Assembly (NCBI GenBank): GCA_027065695.1
Contig: JAMONP010000017.1
Location: forward strand, 1-47,019
Length of the DNA stretch: 47,019 nucleotides
Direction: 5' to 3'
Source: Desulfuromonadales bacterium
Lineage (GTDB): Bacteria; Desulfobacterota; Desulfuromonadia; Desulfuromonadales; BM103
Positions 7,808 to 17,517 of the stretch are shown here, piece after piece. Position numbers and translations under genes: made by a program. Under the pieces are notes generated by a model. It was not told the DNA's origin. It did no database searches and saw only the letters and a list, made by a program, of their open reading frames with translations. Every line of letters begins with the position of its first letter. The stretch's first letter is position 1.

Positions 7808-9721
7808 GTGAGCCAGTCAGCAACCCCATCACCTGGTGTCGCCCCCACGTCTCAGCAGCAGAGAAGTTCCCTTGCTATGCTTTCTTTAACCGCGCTCGGC
7901 GTCGTCTTCGGTGATATCGGCACAAGTCCGCTCTATGCGTTGAAAGAATGTTTTCACAGCAGCCATGGCCTCATGCCGACTCCGGACAATGTTTACGGGA
8001 TCCTTTCCTTGATTTTCTGGGCGCTGGTGTTGGTAATTTCTATCAAATATCTTAGTTTCATTTTGCGTGCGGACAACCAGGGGGAAGGCGGGATCATGGC
8101 GCTGACAGCTCTAATTCTGCCACATAAGACCCGCGATCAAGGGAACCGCAAGCTACTCGTTATTCTTGGTCTGTTCGGCGCGGCACTTCTCTACGGCGAT
8201 GGCATGATTACACCAGCGATTTCAGTTCTATCCGCTGTTGAGGGGCTGAAGATCGCAACACCTGCTGTTGCCCCTGTGATTATCCCAATAACCGTGGCGA
8301 TACTGGTATTCCTCTTCCTTATCCAGAGCCATGGAACCGGCAAGATCGGCGCAATCTTTGGGCCACTGACTCTGGTCTGGTTCCTGGTCCTGGCGCTCCT
8401 CGGCATCAGGCAGATAATCAATTATCCAGCGATCTTAACCGCTGTCAGCCCACATTACGCATTACATTTTCTTTTCAACAACGGCTGGACCGCTTTTTTG
8501 GTGCTCGGCTCAGTTTTTCTCGTCGTCACTGGTGGCGAGGCACTCTATGCCGACATGGGCCATTTCGGGGTAAGACCAATTCGCCTGGTCTGGTTCAGCC
8601 TGGTTCTACCTTCACTGGTCATAAACTATTTTGGCCAGGGCGCATTGTTACTGACGAACCCTGAAGCCCTGGAAAACCCCTTCTATCACCTCGCCCCACA
8701 ATGGGCACTGATTCCGTTGGTGATGCTGGCAACTGCTGCCACGATTATAGCTTCCCAAGCTGTCATTTCGGGATCCTTTTCCATCACCAGTCAAGCGGTA
8801 AGGCTCGGCTTCTGCCCGCGACTGAAGGTGGCTCACACTTCTGCCAGCGAGCGCGGTCAAATCTACGTACCGGTAGTTAACTGGCTGCTGATGTTTAGCT
8901 GTATCGGCCTGGTCATCGGCTTCGGGTCTTCAAGTAACCTGGCGGCCGCCTACGGTTTTTCTGTAACAACCGACATGGTCATAACCACCCTGCTCTTTTT
9001 CTTCGTGACCCGCGAACGTTTCCAATGGTCACTCCAGAGGGCGTTACTACTCTGTGGTGGCTTTCTTATTTTTGATCTTTCTTTTTTTGGTGCCAACTTC
9101 GCCAAGATCCTCCATGGCGGCTGGTTTCCGTTGATGGTAGCAGGTCTTGTCTTTACATTGATGTCAACCTGGAAGACAGGCCGAAGTATTCTTGCCAGGA
9201 GGATGCGTGCAAGCGCTGTATCGATCGATCACTTCCTGTCGTCAATCAGCATCTCCATGCCACACAGAGTTGACGGAACAGCTATTTTCATGACCGGAAA
9301 CCTACGTATTGCCCCTTCAGCATTATTGCACAACCTCAAACACAATAAAGTATTGCACCAGCGCATTGTCATTCTCTCAGTCGTCACGGAAGATGTGCCA
9401 CATGTACCGTGGTCACAGCGCAGCAAGGTAGAAGCTGTTGGCGATGGGCTCTATCTACTCGTGTTGCACTATGGCTTTATGGATGTGCCGAATGTGCCGA
9501 AGTTTCTTTCGACCCTGGAGGTAGGCGAGCACTCTTTCAAGATGATGGAGACAACCTTTTTCCTCGGTCGCGAGACCATCATCCCCTCGAAAAAGAAAGG
9601 CATGGCACTCTGGCGCGAACATCTTTTCAGGCTGATGTCGAGCAACGCTCGCACCGCCACAAGTTTCTTCAGTCTGCCACCAGGCCGGGTGGTTGAAATG
9701 GGAATGCAAATCGAGATATAG
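7808..9721 (+). CDS. kup: Kup-type potassium uptake protein
   Basis: The 637-residue protein begins, after a short polar N-terminus, with the hallmark ALGVVFGDIGTSPLYALKE and continues through about twelve hydrophobic membrane segments to near residue 450. A cytoplasmic C-terminal domain follows. Other family words are DNQGEGGIMAL, LYGDGMITPAISVLSA and GGEALYADMGHFG. Kup proteins import K+ with protons across the inner membrane. The length fits the family (E. coli 622). The GTG start at 7808 has AAGGA about 11 bases upstream. It follows rng after a 78-base gap that carries a small hairpin. Confidence 0.95.
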   Translation: MSQSATPSPGVAPTSQQQRSSLAMLSLTALGVVFGDIGTSPLYALKECFHSSHGLMPTPDNVYGILSLIFWALVLVISIKYLSFILRADNQGEGGIMALTALILPHKTRDQGNRKLLVILGLFGAALLYGDGMITPAISVLSAVEGLKIATPAVAPVIIPITVAILVFLFLIQSHGTGKIGAIFGPLTLVWFLVLALLGIRQIINYPAILTAVSPHYALHFLFNNGWTAFLVLGSVFLVVTGGEALYADMGHFGVRPIRLVWFSLVLPSLVINYFGQGALLLTNPEALENPFYHLAPQWALIPLVMLATAATIIASQAVISGSFSITSQAVRLGFCPRLKVAHTSASERGQIYVPVVNWLLMFSCIGLVIGFGSSSNLAAAYGFSVTTDMVITTLLFFFVTRERFQWSLQRALLLCGGFLIFDLSFFGANFAKILHGGWFPLMVAGLVFTLMSTWKTGRSILARRMRASAVSIDHFLSSISISMPHRVDGTAIFMTGNLRIAPSALLHNLKHNKVLHQRIVILSVVTEDVPHVPWSQRSKVEAVGDGLYLLVLHYGFMDVPNVPKFLSTLEVGEHSFKMMETTFFLGRETIIPSKKKGMALWREHLFRLMSSNARTATSFFSLPPGRVVEMGMQIEI

Positions 9722-9785
9722 TTGGCAGGTTCAGGAAAGGTTGCTAGTTTACGCACAACGCACAAACAAATCGACACCTTTTCCC

Positions 9786-9815
9786 TTGACATACCTGCAC
9801 CGACAAAAGTATAAG
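9786..9815 (+). promoter_or_regulatory. Sigma-70 promoter of rplU-rpmA
   Basis: A perfect -35 box TTGACA (9786-9791) and TATAAG (9810-9815) are separated by 18 bases, about 60 bases before the rplU start. This is the best candidate to drive the L21/L27 operon. Confidence 0.6.
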
Positions 9816-9876
9816 TACCAGTTCCTGAACGGACTAAGGTTCGTAATCAAAGGTACGAAAGTGAGGTGAACAGGCT

Positions 9877-10185
9877 ATGTACGCGGTCATTAAAACCGGA
9901 GGAAAGCAATACAAAGTTTCCGCAGGCGACCTTCTCAAGGTCGAAAAACTGGATGGTGCGGTGGGTGACACCATTGAACTGAACGAGGTCCTCATGGTTG
10001 GCGGAGAAGAGGTTAAAATCGGAACACCTCTCTTACCTGAAGCGAAAGTTGAAGCGCAGATCGTTGAACAGGGTAAAGACAAAAAAATCCTGGTCTTCAA
10101 ATCAAAGCGACGCAAAAACTCTCGCAAGAAGTACGGCCACCGTCAGCCCCTCACCCGTCTAAAAATTATAGATATTAAAGCTTAA
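9877..10185 (+). CDS. rplU: Large ribosomal subunit protein bL21
   Basis: The 102-residue protein starts [14 protein letters not shown], the signature of bL21, and ends with the basic [19 protein letters not shown] segment that binds 23S rRNA. It is the first gene of the rplU-rpmA pair, 11 bases before rpmA, behind a TTGACA/TATAAG promoter. Length and order are as usual in bacteria. It assembles into the 50S subunit near domains of 23S rRNA together with bL20. Confidence 0.97.
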   Translation: MYAVIKTGGKQYKVSAGDLLKVEKLDGAVGDTIELNEVLMVGGEEVKIGTPLLPEAKVEAQIVEQGKDKKILVFKSKRRKNSRKKYGHRQPLTRLKIIDIKA

Positions 10186-10196
10186 GGAGTAAAACC

Positions 10197-10448
10197 ATGG
10201 CTCACAAAAAAGCTGGCGGTAGTACACGCAACGGTCGTGATAGTTGCGGCAAACGCCTTGGAGTCAAACGTTACGATGGCCAGTTGGTGACAGCCGGATC
10301 CATTCTGGTTCGCCAACGCGGCACGACCATTCATCCCGGCAACAATGTCGGCTGCGGCAAAGACTACACTCTTTTCGCTCTGATTGAAGGCAAGGTCAAG
10401 TTCGAACGTCTCGGCAAGGATCGTAAGAAAGTCAGCATCTACGCCTGA
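10197..10448 (+). CDS. rpmA: Large ribosomal subunit protein bL27
   Basis: The 83-residue protein begins [16 protein letters not shown], the flexible N-terminal tail of bL27 that reaches the peptidyl transferase centre, followed by the conserved GVKRYDGQ and [10 protein letters not shown] stretches. There is no Firmicutes-type cleavable N-terminal extension. An AAGGAG site precedes the ATG. A strong hairpin terminator follows the gene, so the obgE transcript is at least partly separate. Confidence 0.97.
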   Translation: MAHKKAGGSTRNGRDSCGKRLGVKRYDGQLVTAGSILVRQRGTTIHPGNNVGCGKDYTLFALIEGKVKFERLGKDRKKVSIYA

Positions 10449-10474
10449 GGATAGGCTTCTAAACAAGTTTAAAA

Positions 10475-10505
10475 GCCCGAGGTTCTGTGTGAACTTCGGG
10501 TTTTT
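10475..10505 (+). terminator. Rho-independent terminator after rpmA
   Basis: Arms CCCGAGGTTC (10476-10485) and GAACTTCGGG (10491-10500) pair over 10 bp with one G-U, around a 5-nt loop, followed directly by TTTTT. It ends the rplU-rpmA transcript before obgE. Confidence 0.85.
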
Positions 10506-10556
10506 ATGTTAGTAAAGAAAGAATAACGTGCGAGCAACATCACGCACCAAAGAAAA

Positions 10557-11579
10557 ATGAAATTTATAGACGAGGTCAAAATATACGCCAAATCCGGTGA
10601 CGGTGGTCGCGGCTGTCTTTCTTTCCGTCGCGAGAAGTTCGTACCCCTTGGCGGCCCGGATGGCGGCGATGGCGGGCGGGGCGGCGACGTCCATCTTGAG
10701 GTGGACATGGCGCTCACAACCCTCCTCGATTTACGCTACAAACACCATCTCAAGGCTAAGAACGGCGTCCCCGGACTGGGTAAGAACAAGCATGGCAAGG
10801 GCGGTGATGACCTGACCATCAAGGTGCCACCAGGCACTCTGGTCTATGATGACGAGACCGGCGAACTGCTCGCCGACCTGACCAAATCAGACCAAGGGTT
10901 CCTCCTGCTTAAAGGTGGTCAGGGCGGTCGCGGCAATGCCCGCTTCCTAACCTCTACCAACCGGGCCCCCCGTCATACGCAACCGGGAATTCCTGGCGAA
11001 GAACGCACCCTGCGCCTGCAACTCAAACTGCTTGCCGATGTCGGCCTGGTGGGGTTGCCCAACGCTGGCAAGTCGACGCTGATTTCCTGTGTCTCTGCCG
11101 CGCGCCCAAAGATTGCCGACTACCCGTTCACCACCTTGGTACCAAACCTTGGCGTGGTCCGGCATGGCGACTTTCGTTCCTTTGTTATCGCCGACATACC
11201 AGGATTGATTGAAGGGGCCAGCGATGGTCAGGGGCTGGGCACCCGCTTCTTAAGACATATCGAACGTACCGATCTGTTTCTTCACCTCGTCGACCTATCT
11301 TGTCTACAGACAGGCAATCCTGTTGAAAACTTTGACAAGATCAACCGGGAACTGCAATGTTACAATCAGGCCTTGAGTGAGCGGCCAATGCTGGTGGTTT
11401 TTACCAAGCAGGACATAACCGAGGTTCGTGAACAGACAGACGAGTATCGTACACTCTTTGAAGATCGCGGCTTTCAGACGCTGGCCATCTCGGCAGTCAC
11501 CAGAGAGGGTTTGCCGGAACTCGTGACAACTATTGCCAGCGAACTGGACCGTATGCGCCAAGGAGACACAATAAAGTGA
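10557..11579 (+). CDS. obgE: GTPase Obg/CgtA
   Basis: The 340-residue protein has the glycine-rich N-terminal Obg fold (about 1-158, MKFIDEVKIYAKSGDGGRGC) and a GTPase domain (about 160-330). The G1 P-loop is GLPNAGKST, switch regions include YPFTTLVPNLGVV, G3 is DIPGLIEGA and G4 is FTKQD. It has no long C-terminal OCT domain, as in many proteobacteria. Obg binds the 50S subunit and couples ribosome assembly to growth state. Its position after rplU-rpmA is widely conserved; it likely starts a new transcript behind the terminator. Confidence 0.96.
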   Translation: MKFIDEVKIYAKSGDGGRGCLSFRREKFVPLGGPDGGDGGRGGDVHLEVDMALTTLLDLRYKHHLKAKNGVPGLGKNKHGKGGDDLTIKVPPGTLVYDDETGELLADLTKSDQGFLLLKGGQGGRGNARFLTSTNRAPRHTQPGIPGEERTLRLQLKLLADVGLVGLPNAGKSTLISCVSAARPKIADYPFTTLVPNLGVVRHGDFRSFVIADIPGLIEGASDGQGLGTRFLRHIERTDLFLHLVDLSCLQTGNPVENFDKINRELQCYNQALSERPMLVVFTKQDITEVREQTDEYRTLFEDRGFQTLAISAVTREGLPELVTTIASELDRMRQGDTIK

Positions 11580-11653
11580 CTCAGCTTGACAGCTATGGCA
11601 ACAAACAGTAGAGTTTACCTGTTTTTTCAACTACTTCCATAAGCAAAGATATA

Positions 11654-12790
11654 ATGCGCACAATACTTCTGGCACATGTCAAACGGGTGGTCATCAAGAT
11701 AGGCAGCGGCGTCATCTCTAACAGCACTGGCCTGGATCTAGATCAAATTGCCATGCTTTGCGAAGATGTTTATCAACTCCGCCAACGGGGCTATGAAGTC
11801 ATCCTGGTTTCTTCAGCAGCAGTTGCTGCCGGCAAAGCTGACCTGGGAATTGTCGGCAACACCCAGACCCTTCCTCTGCCTCTCAAGCAGGCAGCAGCCG
11901 CTATCGGCCAAAGTCGGTTGATGCGTGCCTATAAGGATGCGCTTCGCCAGTACGACTTGAAAGCGGCTCAGATTCTCCTGACTCGTGACGACCTCGCCAA
12001 TCGCCGCCGCTATTTGAATGCGCGCAACACCTTGATGACTCTACTCGAATATGGTGTTGTGCCAATTATCAACGAAAATGACACCGTAGTAATCGACGAA
12101 CTCCGCTTCGGTGATAACGACAACCTTTCGGCGATGACAACCAACCTCGTTGAAGCCCAGTTACTGGTGATACTCTCAGACATTGACGGTCTCTACGACA
12201 GCGATCCCCGGCACAACCCTGACGCCAGACTGATCTCCGAAGTTGAACGTCTGACACCGGAGATCGAAGCAATGGCTGGTAAAGAGGGAACTGCACTTGG
12301 CATAGGTGGCATGACAACCAAACTTAAAGCCGCCAAGCGTGCCACCCTGTACGGTGCCGGTACGGCTATCATAAACGGCCTGACACCTCACAACCTGCTC
12401 TATTTCTTTGACGGGCACGAACTCGGCACCTATTTTCTGCCAGCACGTGATCCGATGGCTGCCCGCAAACACTGGATCGCCTTCACAAAGAAGCCAAAAG
12501 GCCGATTGATGCTTGATGCCGGTGCCCAAAAGGCCGTGGCTGAACGTGGTAAAAGCCTGTTGCCAGCAGGAGTTAACAAACTCGATGGCAATTTTGAGCG
12601 CGGTGACGCCGTACGTCTTTGTGATCTCGACGGCAACGAGTTTGCCAAGGGCGTAACCAACTACAATGCTATGGAACTGCGCCGTATCATTGGCAAGAAA
12701 TCAACAGAAATAGAATCGATCCTTGGCTACCATTATGGCGATGAAGTTGTACATCGTGACAATATGGTGATTAGTGCCAGAGATAAATAA
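11654..12790 (+). CDS. proB: Glutamate 5-kinase
   Basis: The 378-residue protein has an amino-acid kinase domain (about 1-260; VVIKIGSGVIS, INENDTV, FGDNDNLSA, GIGGMTTKLKAA) and a C-terminal PUA domain (about 280-370), the two-domain form of E. coli ProB. It phosphorylates L-glutamate to gamma-glutamyl phosphate, the first committed step of proline synthesis, normally feedback-inhibited by proline. proA follows 34 bases downstream, so the two enzymes that handle the labile intermediate are co-expressed. Confidence 0.96.
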   Translation: MRTILLAHVKRVVIKIGSGVISNSTGLDLDQIAMLCEDVYQLRQRGYEVILVSSAAVAAGKADLGIVGNTQTLPLPLKQAAAAIGQSRLMRAYKDALRQYDLKAAQILLTRDDLANRRRYLNARNTLMTLLEYGVVPIINENDTVVIDELRFGDNDNLSAMTTNLVEAQLLVILSDIDGLYDSDPRHNPDARLISEVERLTPEIEAMAGKEGTALGIGGMTTKLKAAKRATLYGAGTAIINGLTPHNLLYFFDGHELGTYFLPARDPMAARKHWIAFTKKPKGRLMLDAGAQKAVAERGKSLLPAGVNKLDGNFERGDAVRLCDLDGNEFAKGVTNYNAMELRRIIGKKSTEIESILGYHYGDEVVHRDNMVISARDK

Positions 12791-12824
12791 TGTGCAAAGT
12801 AAGTAAGAACACAGGAGTTGAGAG

Positions 12825-14081
12825 ATGAGTGTAGCTAAACAGATGCTGCAAGTCGCACAGAATGCCAAGCGGGCATCCCAGACCCTGGCCAGCCTCTCCT
12901 CTGCAGTCAAGAATGAATTGCTGCAACAGATGGCCCAAGCACTTCTGAACCACACTGAAGCACTGATTGAAGCCAACGAGAAAGATCTGGTAGCTGCTCG
13001 AGTGGCCGGGCTGGCTCCGGCCATGATCGATCGCCTGGCCCTCGATGCTCAACGTATAAGGGGGATGGCCGACGGTTTACGCGAAGTTGCCGCGCTGCTG
13101 GACCCGGTCGGTGAAGTCACCGGCATGTGGCGACGCCCCAACGACCTGCAGATCGGCCGTATGCGAGTACCTCTGGGCGTTATCGGTATCGTTTACGAAT
13201 CACGCCCAAACGTTACTGCTGATGCGGCCGGGCTTTGCTTAAAGAGCGGCAATGCCGTGATTTTGCGTGGAGGTAAGGAAGCCATTCACTCCAACCTGGC
13301 TATCGGCAAAGTTTTGAAGAGTGAACTGGAGCGCATGCGACTCCCTGCTGCCGCTATACAGATAATTGAAACCACTGATCGGACGGCAATTCTCGAGCTG
13401 CTCAAGCTGGAAGAAGAAATTGACCTGATCATCCCGCGCGGCGGTGAAGGCCTGATTCGTTTTGTCAGTGAAAATTCGCGGATTCCAGTCATCAAACACT
13501 ACAAGGGAGTCTGCCACACCTTCGTTGATGCCAGCGCCGACTACGAGAAGGCGGAAAAAATCTGTATCAATGCCAAGGTTCAACGCCCAGGCGTCTGCAA
13601 TGCCATGGAGACCCTGCTCATTCACCAGGACATTGCTGAGACCTTCGTACCCCACATAGCCACGGCCATGCGTGCCCAAGGAGTGGAACTGCGCGGTTGC
13701 AAAACCACCTGTGAATTCGCTGCCGACGTCCAACCGGCAACCGAAGAAGACTGGTACGCCGAGTATCTCGACCTGACCCTCGCGGTGCGAATCGTTGCGA
13801 ACCTCGACGAGGCGATGGAACACATTCGCAAGTACGGCTCACTGCATACCGAAGTCATCATCACCCGCGACTACGAGAACTCACAGCGCTTTTTGCGCGA
13901 AATCAATTCAAGTGTTGTCATGGTCAACACCTCATCACGTTTTTCCGATGGCAACCAGTTTGGCCTCGGCGCAGAAATCGGTATCTCCACCACCAAATTG
14001 CACTCCTTTGGGCCCATGGGCCTGGAAGATCTAACCACTCGCAAGTTCATCGTGCTTGGCGACGGCCAGATACGCACTTGA
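12825..14081 (+). CDS. proA: Glutamate-5-semialdehyde dehydrogenase (gamma-glutamyl phosphate reductase)
   Basis: The 418-residue protein belongs to the aldehyde dehydrogenase superfamily. It carries the ProA hallmarks GVIGIVYESRPNVTADA, GNAVILRGGKEA, and the catalytic cysteine in QRPGVCNAMETLL. It reduces gamma-glutamyl phosphate with NADPH to glutamate-5-semialdehyde, which cyclises on the way to proline. An AGGAG site precedes the ATG. It is directly downstream of proB and upstream of nadD. Confidence 0.97.
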   Translation: MSVAKQMLQVAQNAKRASQTLASLSSAVKNELLQQMAQALLNHTEALIEANEKDLVAARVAGLAPAMIDRLALDAQRIRGMADGLREVAALLDPVGEVTGMWRRPNDLQIGRMRVPLGVIGIVYESRPNVTADAAGLCLKSGNAVILRGGKEAIHSNLAIGKVLKSELERMRLPAAAIQIIETTDRTAILELLKLEEEIDLIIPRGGEGLIRFVSENSRIPVIKHYKGVCHTFVDASADYEKAEKICINAKVQRPGVCNAMETLLIHQDIAETFVPHIATAMRAQGVELRGCKTTCEFAADVQPATEEDWYAEYLDLTLAVRIVANLDEAMEHIRKYGSLHTEVIITRDYENSQRFLREINSSVVMVNTSSRFSDGNQFGLGAEIGISTTKLHSFGPMGLEDLTTRKFIVLGDGQIRT

Positions 14082-14112
14082 ACCTAAAGTCAGTACTTAA
14101 ACTGAGTAAGTT

Positions 14113-14772
14113 ATGAAGATCGGCATCCTCGGCGGCACATTCAACCCGATTCACCTTGCGCACCTGCGCATTGTCGAGGAAGTGCAACGGCTATACGAAC
14201 TCGACAGAATCCTTTTTATCCCGGCTGCCGAACCACCTCATAAGGATGTTGCCGGGGGAACCCCCTTCTGTCATAGACTGGCGATGGTCGAAGCGGCAAT
14301 CCAGGACTATCCTGACTTTCAGGCCTCCGACCTGGAATTCCAGCGTAGCGGCAAAAGCTTCTCCGTCGACACTCTCGAAATCCTACGGCAACAAGACCCG
14401 CAAGGGAAACGCTATTTCATCATCGGCCTTGACTCTTACCGCGAGATTGCCTCATGGAAAGATTATGCCCGAATCTTCAGTCTGAGTCACCTGGTGGTAA
14501 TAACCCGCCCAGGGGTGCTGGTGAGCAACCAGCTCGAGCCTCTTGCCGTTGCGATTCGTGATGATTTCTGCTACGATAAGAGTATGGGGGAGTTTCAGCA
14601 CAAATCAGGCAACCGCTTGATTTTTCTGAAAGAAACGAACCTGGATATTTCATCGACACAGATCAGGGAGATGTTGGCCAACGATCAATCGATCCGTCAC
14701 TTGGTTCCTCCTGTTGTAGTCGATTACATTGAAGAGCATGGTCTCTACCAAAAACTAAAAGGGAGTCATTAA
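14113..14772 (+). CDS. nadD: Nicotinate-nucleotide adenylyltransferase
   Basis: The 219-residue protein opens with GILGGTFNPIHLAHLRI, the GGTFNP-x-H-x-x-H nucleotidyltransferase motif of NadD, and carries the C-terminal ISSTQIRE motif that completes the ATP site. It joins nicotinate mononucleotide and ATP to deamido-NAD. It lies 31 bases after proA and one base before rsfS, the nadD-rsfS-rlmH order common in bacteria. Confidence 0.96.
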   Translation: MKIGILGGTFNPIHLAHLRIVEEVQRLYELDRILFIPAAEPPHKDVAGGTPFCHRLAMVEAAIQDYPDFQASDLEFQRSGKSFSVDTLEILRQQDPQGKRYFIIGLDSYREIASWKDYARIFSLSHLVVITRPGVLVSNQLEPLAVAIRDDFCYDKSMGEFQHKSGNRLIFLKETNLDISSTQIREMLANDQSIRHLVPPVVVDYIEEHGLYQKLKGSH

Positions 14773-14773
14773 T

Positions 14774-15151
14774 TTGCTTTCAGAAGACCGGGCGCAAAAG
14801 TGCGCCGCCTTTGTCCTCGACAAAAAAGCTTTTAACGTCCGCATCCTCGACGTCCGCAAGATCTCATCATTAACTGATTTCCTCGTCCTTGCCTCAGGTA
14901 GTTCCGACCGTCAGGTCAAGGCAGCGGCCGACTCGGTTCACCTTGGCCTGAAAAATGGACATGACACCATGCCAATTGGCATGGAAGGACTCAACGAAGG
15001 CCGTTGGGTTCTGATCGACTACGGTGATGTCATGGTCCACGTCTTCCACGAACCCGTCCGTCTCTTCTACGATCTGGACGGCCTCTGGTGCGACGCCGAA
15101 GAAGTCCCGGTGCAAGAGGATACGCCAGCAACAGCCCAGGCCAGCTCGTGA
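14774..15151 (+). CDS. rsfS: Ribosomal silencing factor RsfS
   Basis: The 125-residue protein matches the RsfS/Iojap family (DVRKISSLTDFLVLASGSSDRQVKA, GLNEGRWVLIDYGDVMVHVF). RsfS binds uL14 on the 50S subunit and blocks subunit joining when nutrients are low. The start appears to be TTG at 14774, placed after GGGAG and one base past the nadD stop. Its stop codon overlaps the rlmH start, so the two are translationally coupled. Confidence 0.94.
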   Translation: MLSEDRAQKCAAFVLDKKAFNVRILDVRKISSLTDFLVLASGSSDRQVKAAADSVHLGLKNGHDTMPIGMEGLNEGRWVLIDYGDVMVHVFHEPVRLFYDLDGLWCDAEEVPVQEDTPATAQASS

Positions 15152-15618
15152 GGTTAAACCTGCTCTGCGTCGGCCGCCTGACCTTGCCTTACCTGAACGA
15201 TGGCTGTGCCGAATTTGCCGAGCGGCTCAAACGCTACCTGCCCCTCTCTATCACTGAAATCAAGGAATATAAAACTGGCCGCAAGCAGGATCTGCGACGC
15301 ATCATAACAACAGAGGGGGAGAATCTCGAGCAACGTATCCCGACCGGGACTTTCGTTATTGCCCTGGACCAAAGCGGCAAAAAAATGAGCTCGGAGCAAC
15401 TGGCCGATCTCATGAGCAACCATATGGTGCGCAGCCTGCCGGAATGGACCCTGCTGATCGGCGGCCCTTATGGTTTAAGCGAAACATTGCGAAAACGAGC
15501 AGATCTGGTATTATCCCTTTCGGCTATGACTCTGACTCACCAGATGGCACGGTTGCTGTTACTCGAACAACTCTATCGATGCTGTACAATTATCCGCAAT
15601 GAGCCCTACCACCATTAA
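15148..15618 (+). CDS. rlmH: 23S rRNA pseudouridine-1915 N3-methyltransferase
   Basis: The 156-residue protein is a SPOUT-class methyltransferase. The SAM-binding knot includes LLIGGPYGLSETL and ends with the conserved LSAMTLTHQMARLLLLEQLYR and RNEPYHH. The correct start is the GTG at 15148 (VRLNLLCVGRL), which overlaps the rsfS stop as GTGA; a longer open frame into rsfS has no support. RlmH methylates pseudouridine 1915 in helix 69 of 23S rRNA on assembled ribosomes. Confidence 0.96.
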   Translation: MRLNLLCVGRLTLPYLNDGCAEFAERLKRYLPLSITEIKEYKTGRKQDLRRIITTEGENLEQRIPTGTFVIALDQSGKKMSSEQLADLMSNHMVRSLPEWTLLIGGPYGLSETLRKRADLVLSLSAMTLTHQMARLLLLEQLYRCCTIIRNEPYHH

Positions 15619-15727
15619 TAGGATAAACAGGCCATTAAAGAATGATTTTCTTCGCCTGACGTCCATCTTTTGTGGTTAACTGCTCGTATATGTTCTAGAA
15701 TGCTTGGATGTTAGAAGGAGTAGATGT

Positions 15728-16078
15728 ATGAGTGAGGGGTTTGCTCAGATTAAAGAACAGCTGTTTAAAGAACGCCATGAGCTTTTGCAGGAAGTCAGCA
15801 ATTCCTATGAGGTCTGCCGTGATTTAGGACAGGACGGCGTGCCGGATATTGGCGATATGTCTTCTGTGGCTTACAGCCGCGACGTGCTGTTTAACGTCAG
15901 CGAAACCCAGCGTCAGCGTATCAATGACATAGATGTCGCTCTGCAGCAGATCGAAAAAGGGGAATATGGTATCTGTATGAGCTGTGGTGAGGGTATTTCG
16001 CCAAGACGTATGGAAGTCCGACCTTTTTCACGTTATTGTATTGAATGTAAAACCGATATTGAAAAACTTGGGGCGTAA
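15728..16078 (+). CDS. DksA/TraR-family zinc-finger regulator
   Basis: The 116-residue protein has a coiled-coil N-terminal part (about 1-70, including the acidic tip VPDIGDMSSVAYSRD) and a C4 zinc finger at the end (CMSCGE...YCIECK). In the family the coiled coil enters the RNA polymerase secondary channel and modulates initiation, often with ppGpp. The start at MSEGFAQ is chosen because AGAAGGAG lies just before it; the frame to 15704 has no such site. It follows rlmH after about 110 bases. It is shorter than E. coli DksA (151 residues), so it is best called DksA-like. Confidence 0.9.
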   Translation: MSEGFAQIKEQLFKERHELLQEVSNSYEVCRDLGQDGVPDIGDMSSVAYSRDVLFNVSETQRQRINDIDVALQQIEKGEYGICMSCGEGISPRRMEVRPFSRYCIECKTDIEKLGA

Positions 16079-16134
16079 CCAGCCCACTAACAGCTGACTT
16101 GTAGCCCCTTAGGGTTAATTCCAGGAGGAAACCA

Positions 16135-17517
16135 ATGACATTCATGGCGGTGATATTACTATTTATCTTCTTTGTCCTCTTTTTTCTCTATTTCTGGGGG
16201 CTCAACCCCCACATGATTACAATCTTTTACCTGCCGGAGCAAAGCCTGACCTATCCGGCAGCAATGATTATCATCAGTTGTGTCATTCTCGGTCTGGCCC
16301 TGGGCTTTGGCGCTCATGTTTACAGCACTGTAACTCAATGGATAAAACGTTGGAGACATGATCGCGCCGAGAAAAAACAACGTGAAATCAGCACCATCTA
16401 TCGCGAGGGTGTCGGCCGACTCCTCTCCGGTGACCTGAAAAAAGCCCGAGGTCTACTCAATAAAGCACTTGATCGCGATCCCAAGCGGGTTGACACACTG
16501 ATTGCCCTGGCCAACCTTGCTGGACAGGAAAGCAATTACACAGAAGGATTGGAACTACTACGTAAGGCTGGCGAGATCGACCCCAAAAGCATGGAAGTCC
16601 TTTTCAAGACTGCTGCTATCCAGGAAGAGACCGGTAATGACGAGGATGCCATTGCCTCTTACCAGGGCTTGCTTGCATTGGAAAAAGACAACCGAAAAGC
16701 GTTACGCAGCCTGCGAGACCTCTACATCAAACATGATCGCTGGCAAGATGCCCTGGAGAGCCAACGTCAGGTTCTGAAAGCCGGGCCTGGAGCCAATCGT
16801 GTTGCCGAAGAGAAGGAGATACTTCTCTTTCTGAGCTACGAAGTTGCCCGCCAGAAAATCAGCGGCGACTCCCCCAAAGAAGCCAAATCCGCGTTGAAGG
16901 ACATCCTGCGGCAAAAAGCTGAGTTTGCCCCGGCCCAGGTTTCACTTGGTGATGCCTATGTCGCCATGGACCGTGGCAGTGATGCCGTCAAAACCTGGCA
17001 AGAGGGTTATAAGAAACTCGGCAAAGGCGTTTTCCTTGAGCGACTTGAGGACTACTTCATGGAACGCGAAGACCCCTCTTCGCTGCTCAATTTCTTTCGA
17101 GGACTGGTTCTTGAACAGGGTGACGACCTGATATTCAGGCTCTTCTACGGCAAACTCTGCCTGAGGCTGGAAATGGTTGACGAAGCCAAAGTACAGCTAC
17201 AGGCGGTGGAAAGCTCCGGCGTCGAATCTTCACAAGTCCACCTGTTGCTGGCGGAGACTTACCGCCGTTGTCGTGAATCAGATGAAGCAATTGACGAATA
17301 CCAGAAGGCACTGGGCATCTCCAAGCGCCTGCACCTAAACTTCGTCTGTGAGAAGTGTCAGCACATTACTCCAGAATGGAACAGCCGTTGTCCTTCCTGT
17401 GGGGAATGGAATACAAACAGCCTGGTTGACCGCAAAATCATTCAGGAAGCCCGCCCCATCGCGCTTGGCAAAATGGCCATCCACCATGGTGAACAGGTAG
17501 AGTGGCAAGGGGCATGA
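16135..17517 (+). CDS. lapB: LapA-LapB-type fusion: two-TM LapA-like domain plus TPR domain and rubredoxin-like tail
   Basis: The 460-residue protein starts with two membrane helices (about 5-22 and 42-62) separated by a short loop, in the pattern of LapA/DUF1049, then a basic stretch ([14 protein letters not shown]). TPR repeats run from about residue 80 to 400. It ends with a rubredoxin-type metal site, CEKCQH...CPSCGEW, as in LapB/YciM. In E. coli LapA and LapB are separate proteins that tune LpxC turnover and lipopolysaccharide assembly at the inner membrane; here both appear on one chain. An AGGAGGAA site precedes the ATG. Its stop overlaps the gpmI start. The fusion reading is from motifs by eye. 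Confidence 0.82.
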   Translation: MTFMAVILLFIFFVLFFLYFWGLNPHMITIFYLPEQSLTYPAAMIIISCVILGLALGFGAHVYSTVTQWIKRWRHDRAEKKQREISTIYREGVGRLLSGDLKKARGLLNKALDRDPKRVDTLIALANLAGQESNYTEGLELLRKAGEIDPKSMEVLFKTAAIQEETGNDEDAIASYQGLLALEKDNRKALRSLRDLYIKHDRWQDALESQRQVLKAGPGANRVAEEKEILLFLSYEVARQKISGDSPKEAKSALKDILRQKAEFAPAQVSLGDAYVAMDRGSDAVKTWQEGYKKLGKGVFLERLEDYFMEREDPSSLLNFFRGLVLEQGDDLIFRLFYGKLCLRLEMVDEAKVQLQAVESSGVESSQVHLLLAETYRRCRESDEAIDEYQKALGISKRLHLNFVCEKCQHITPEWNSRCPSCGEWNTNSLVDRKIIQEARPIALGKMAIHHGEQVEWQGA

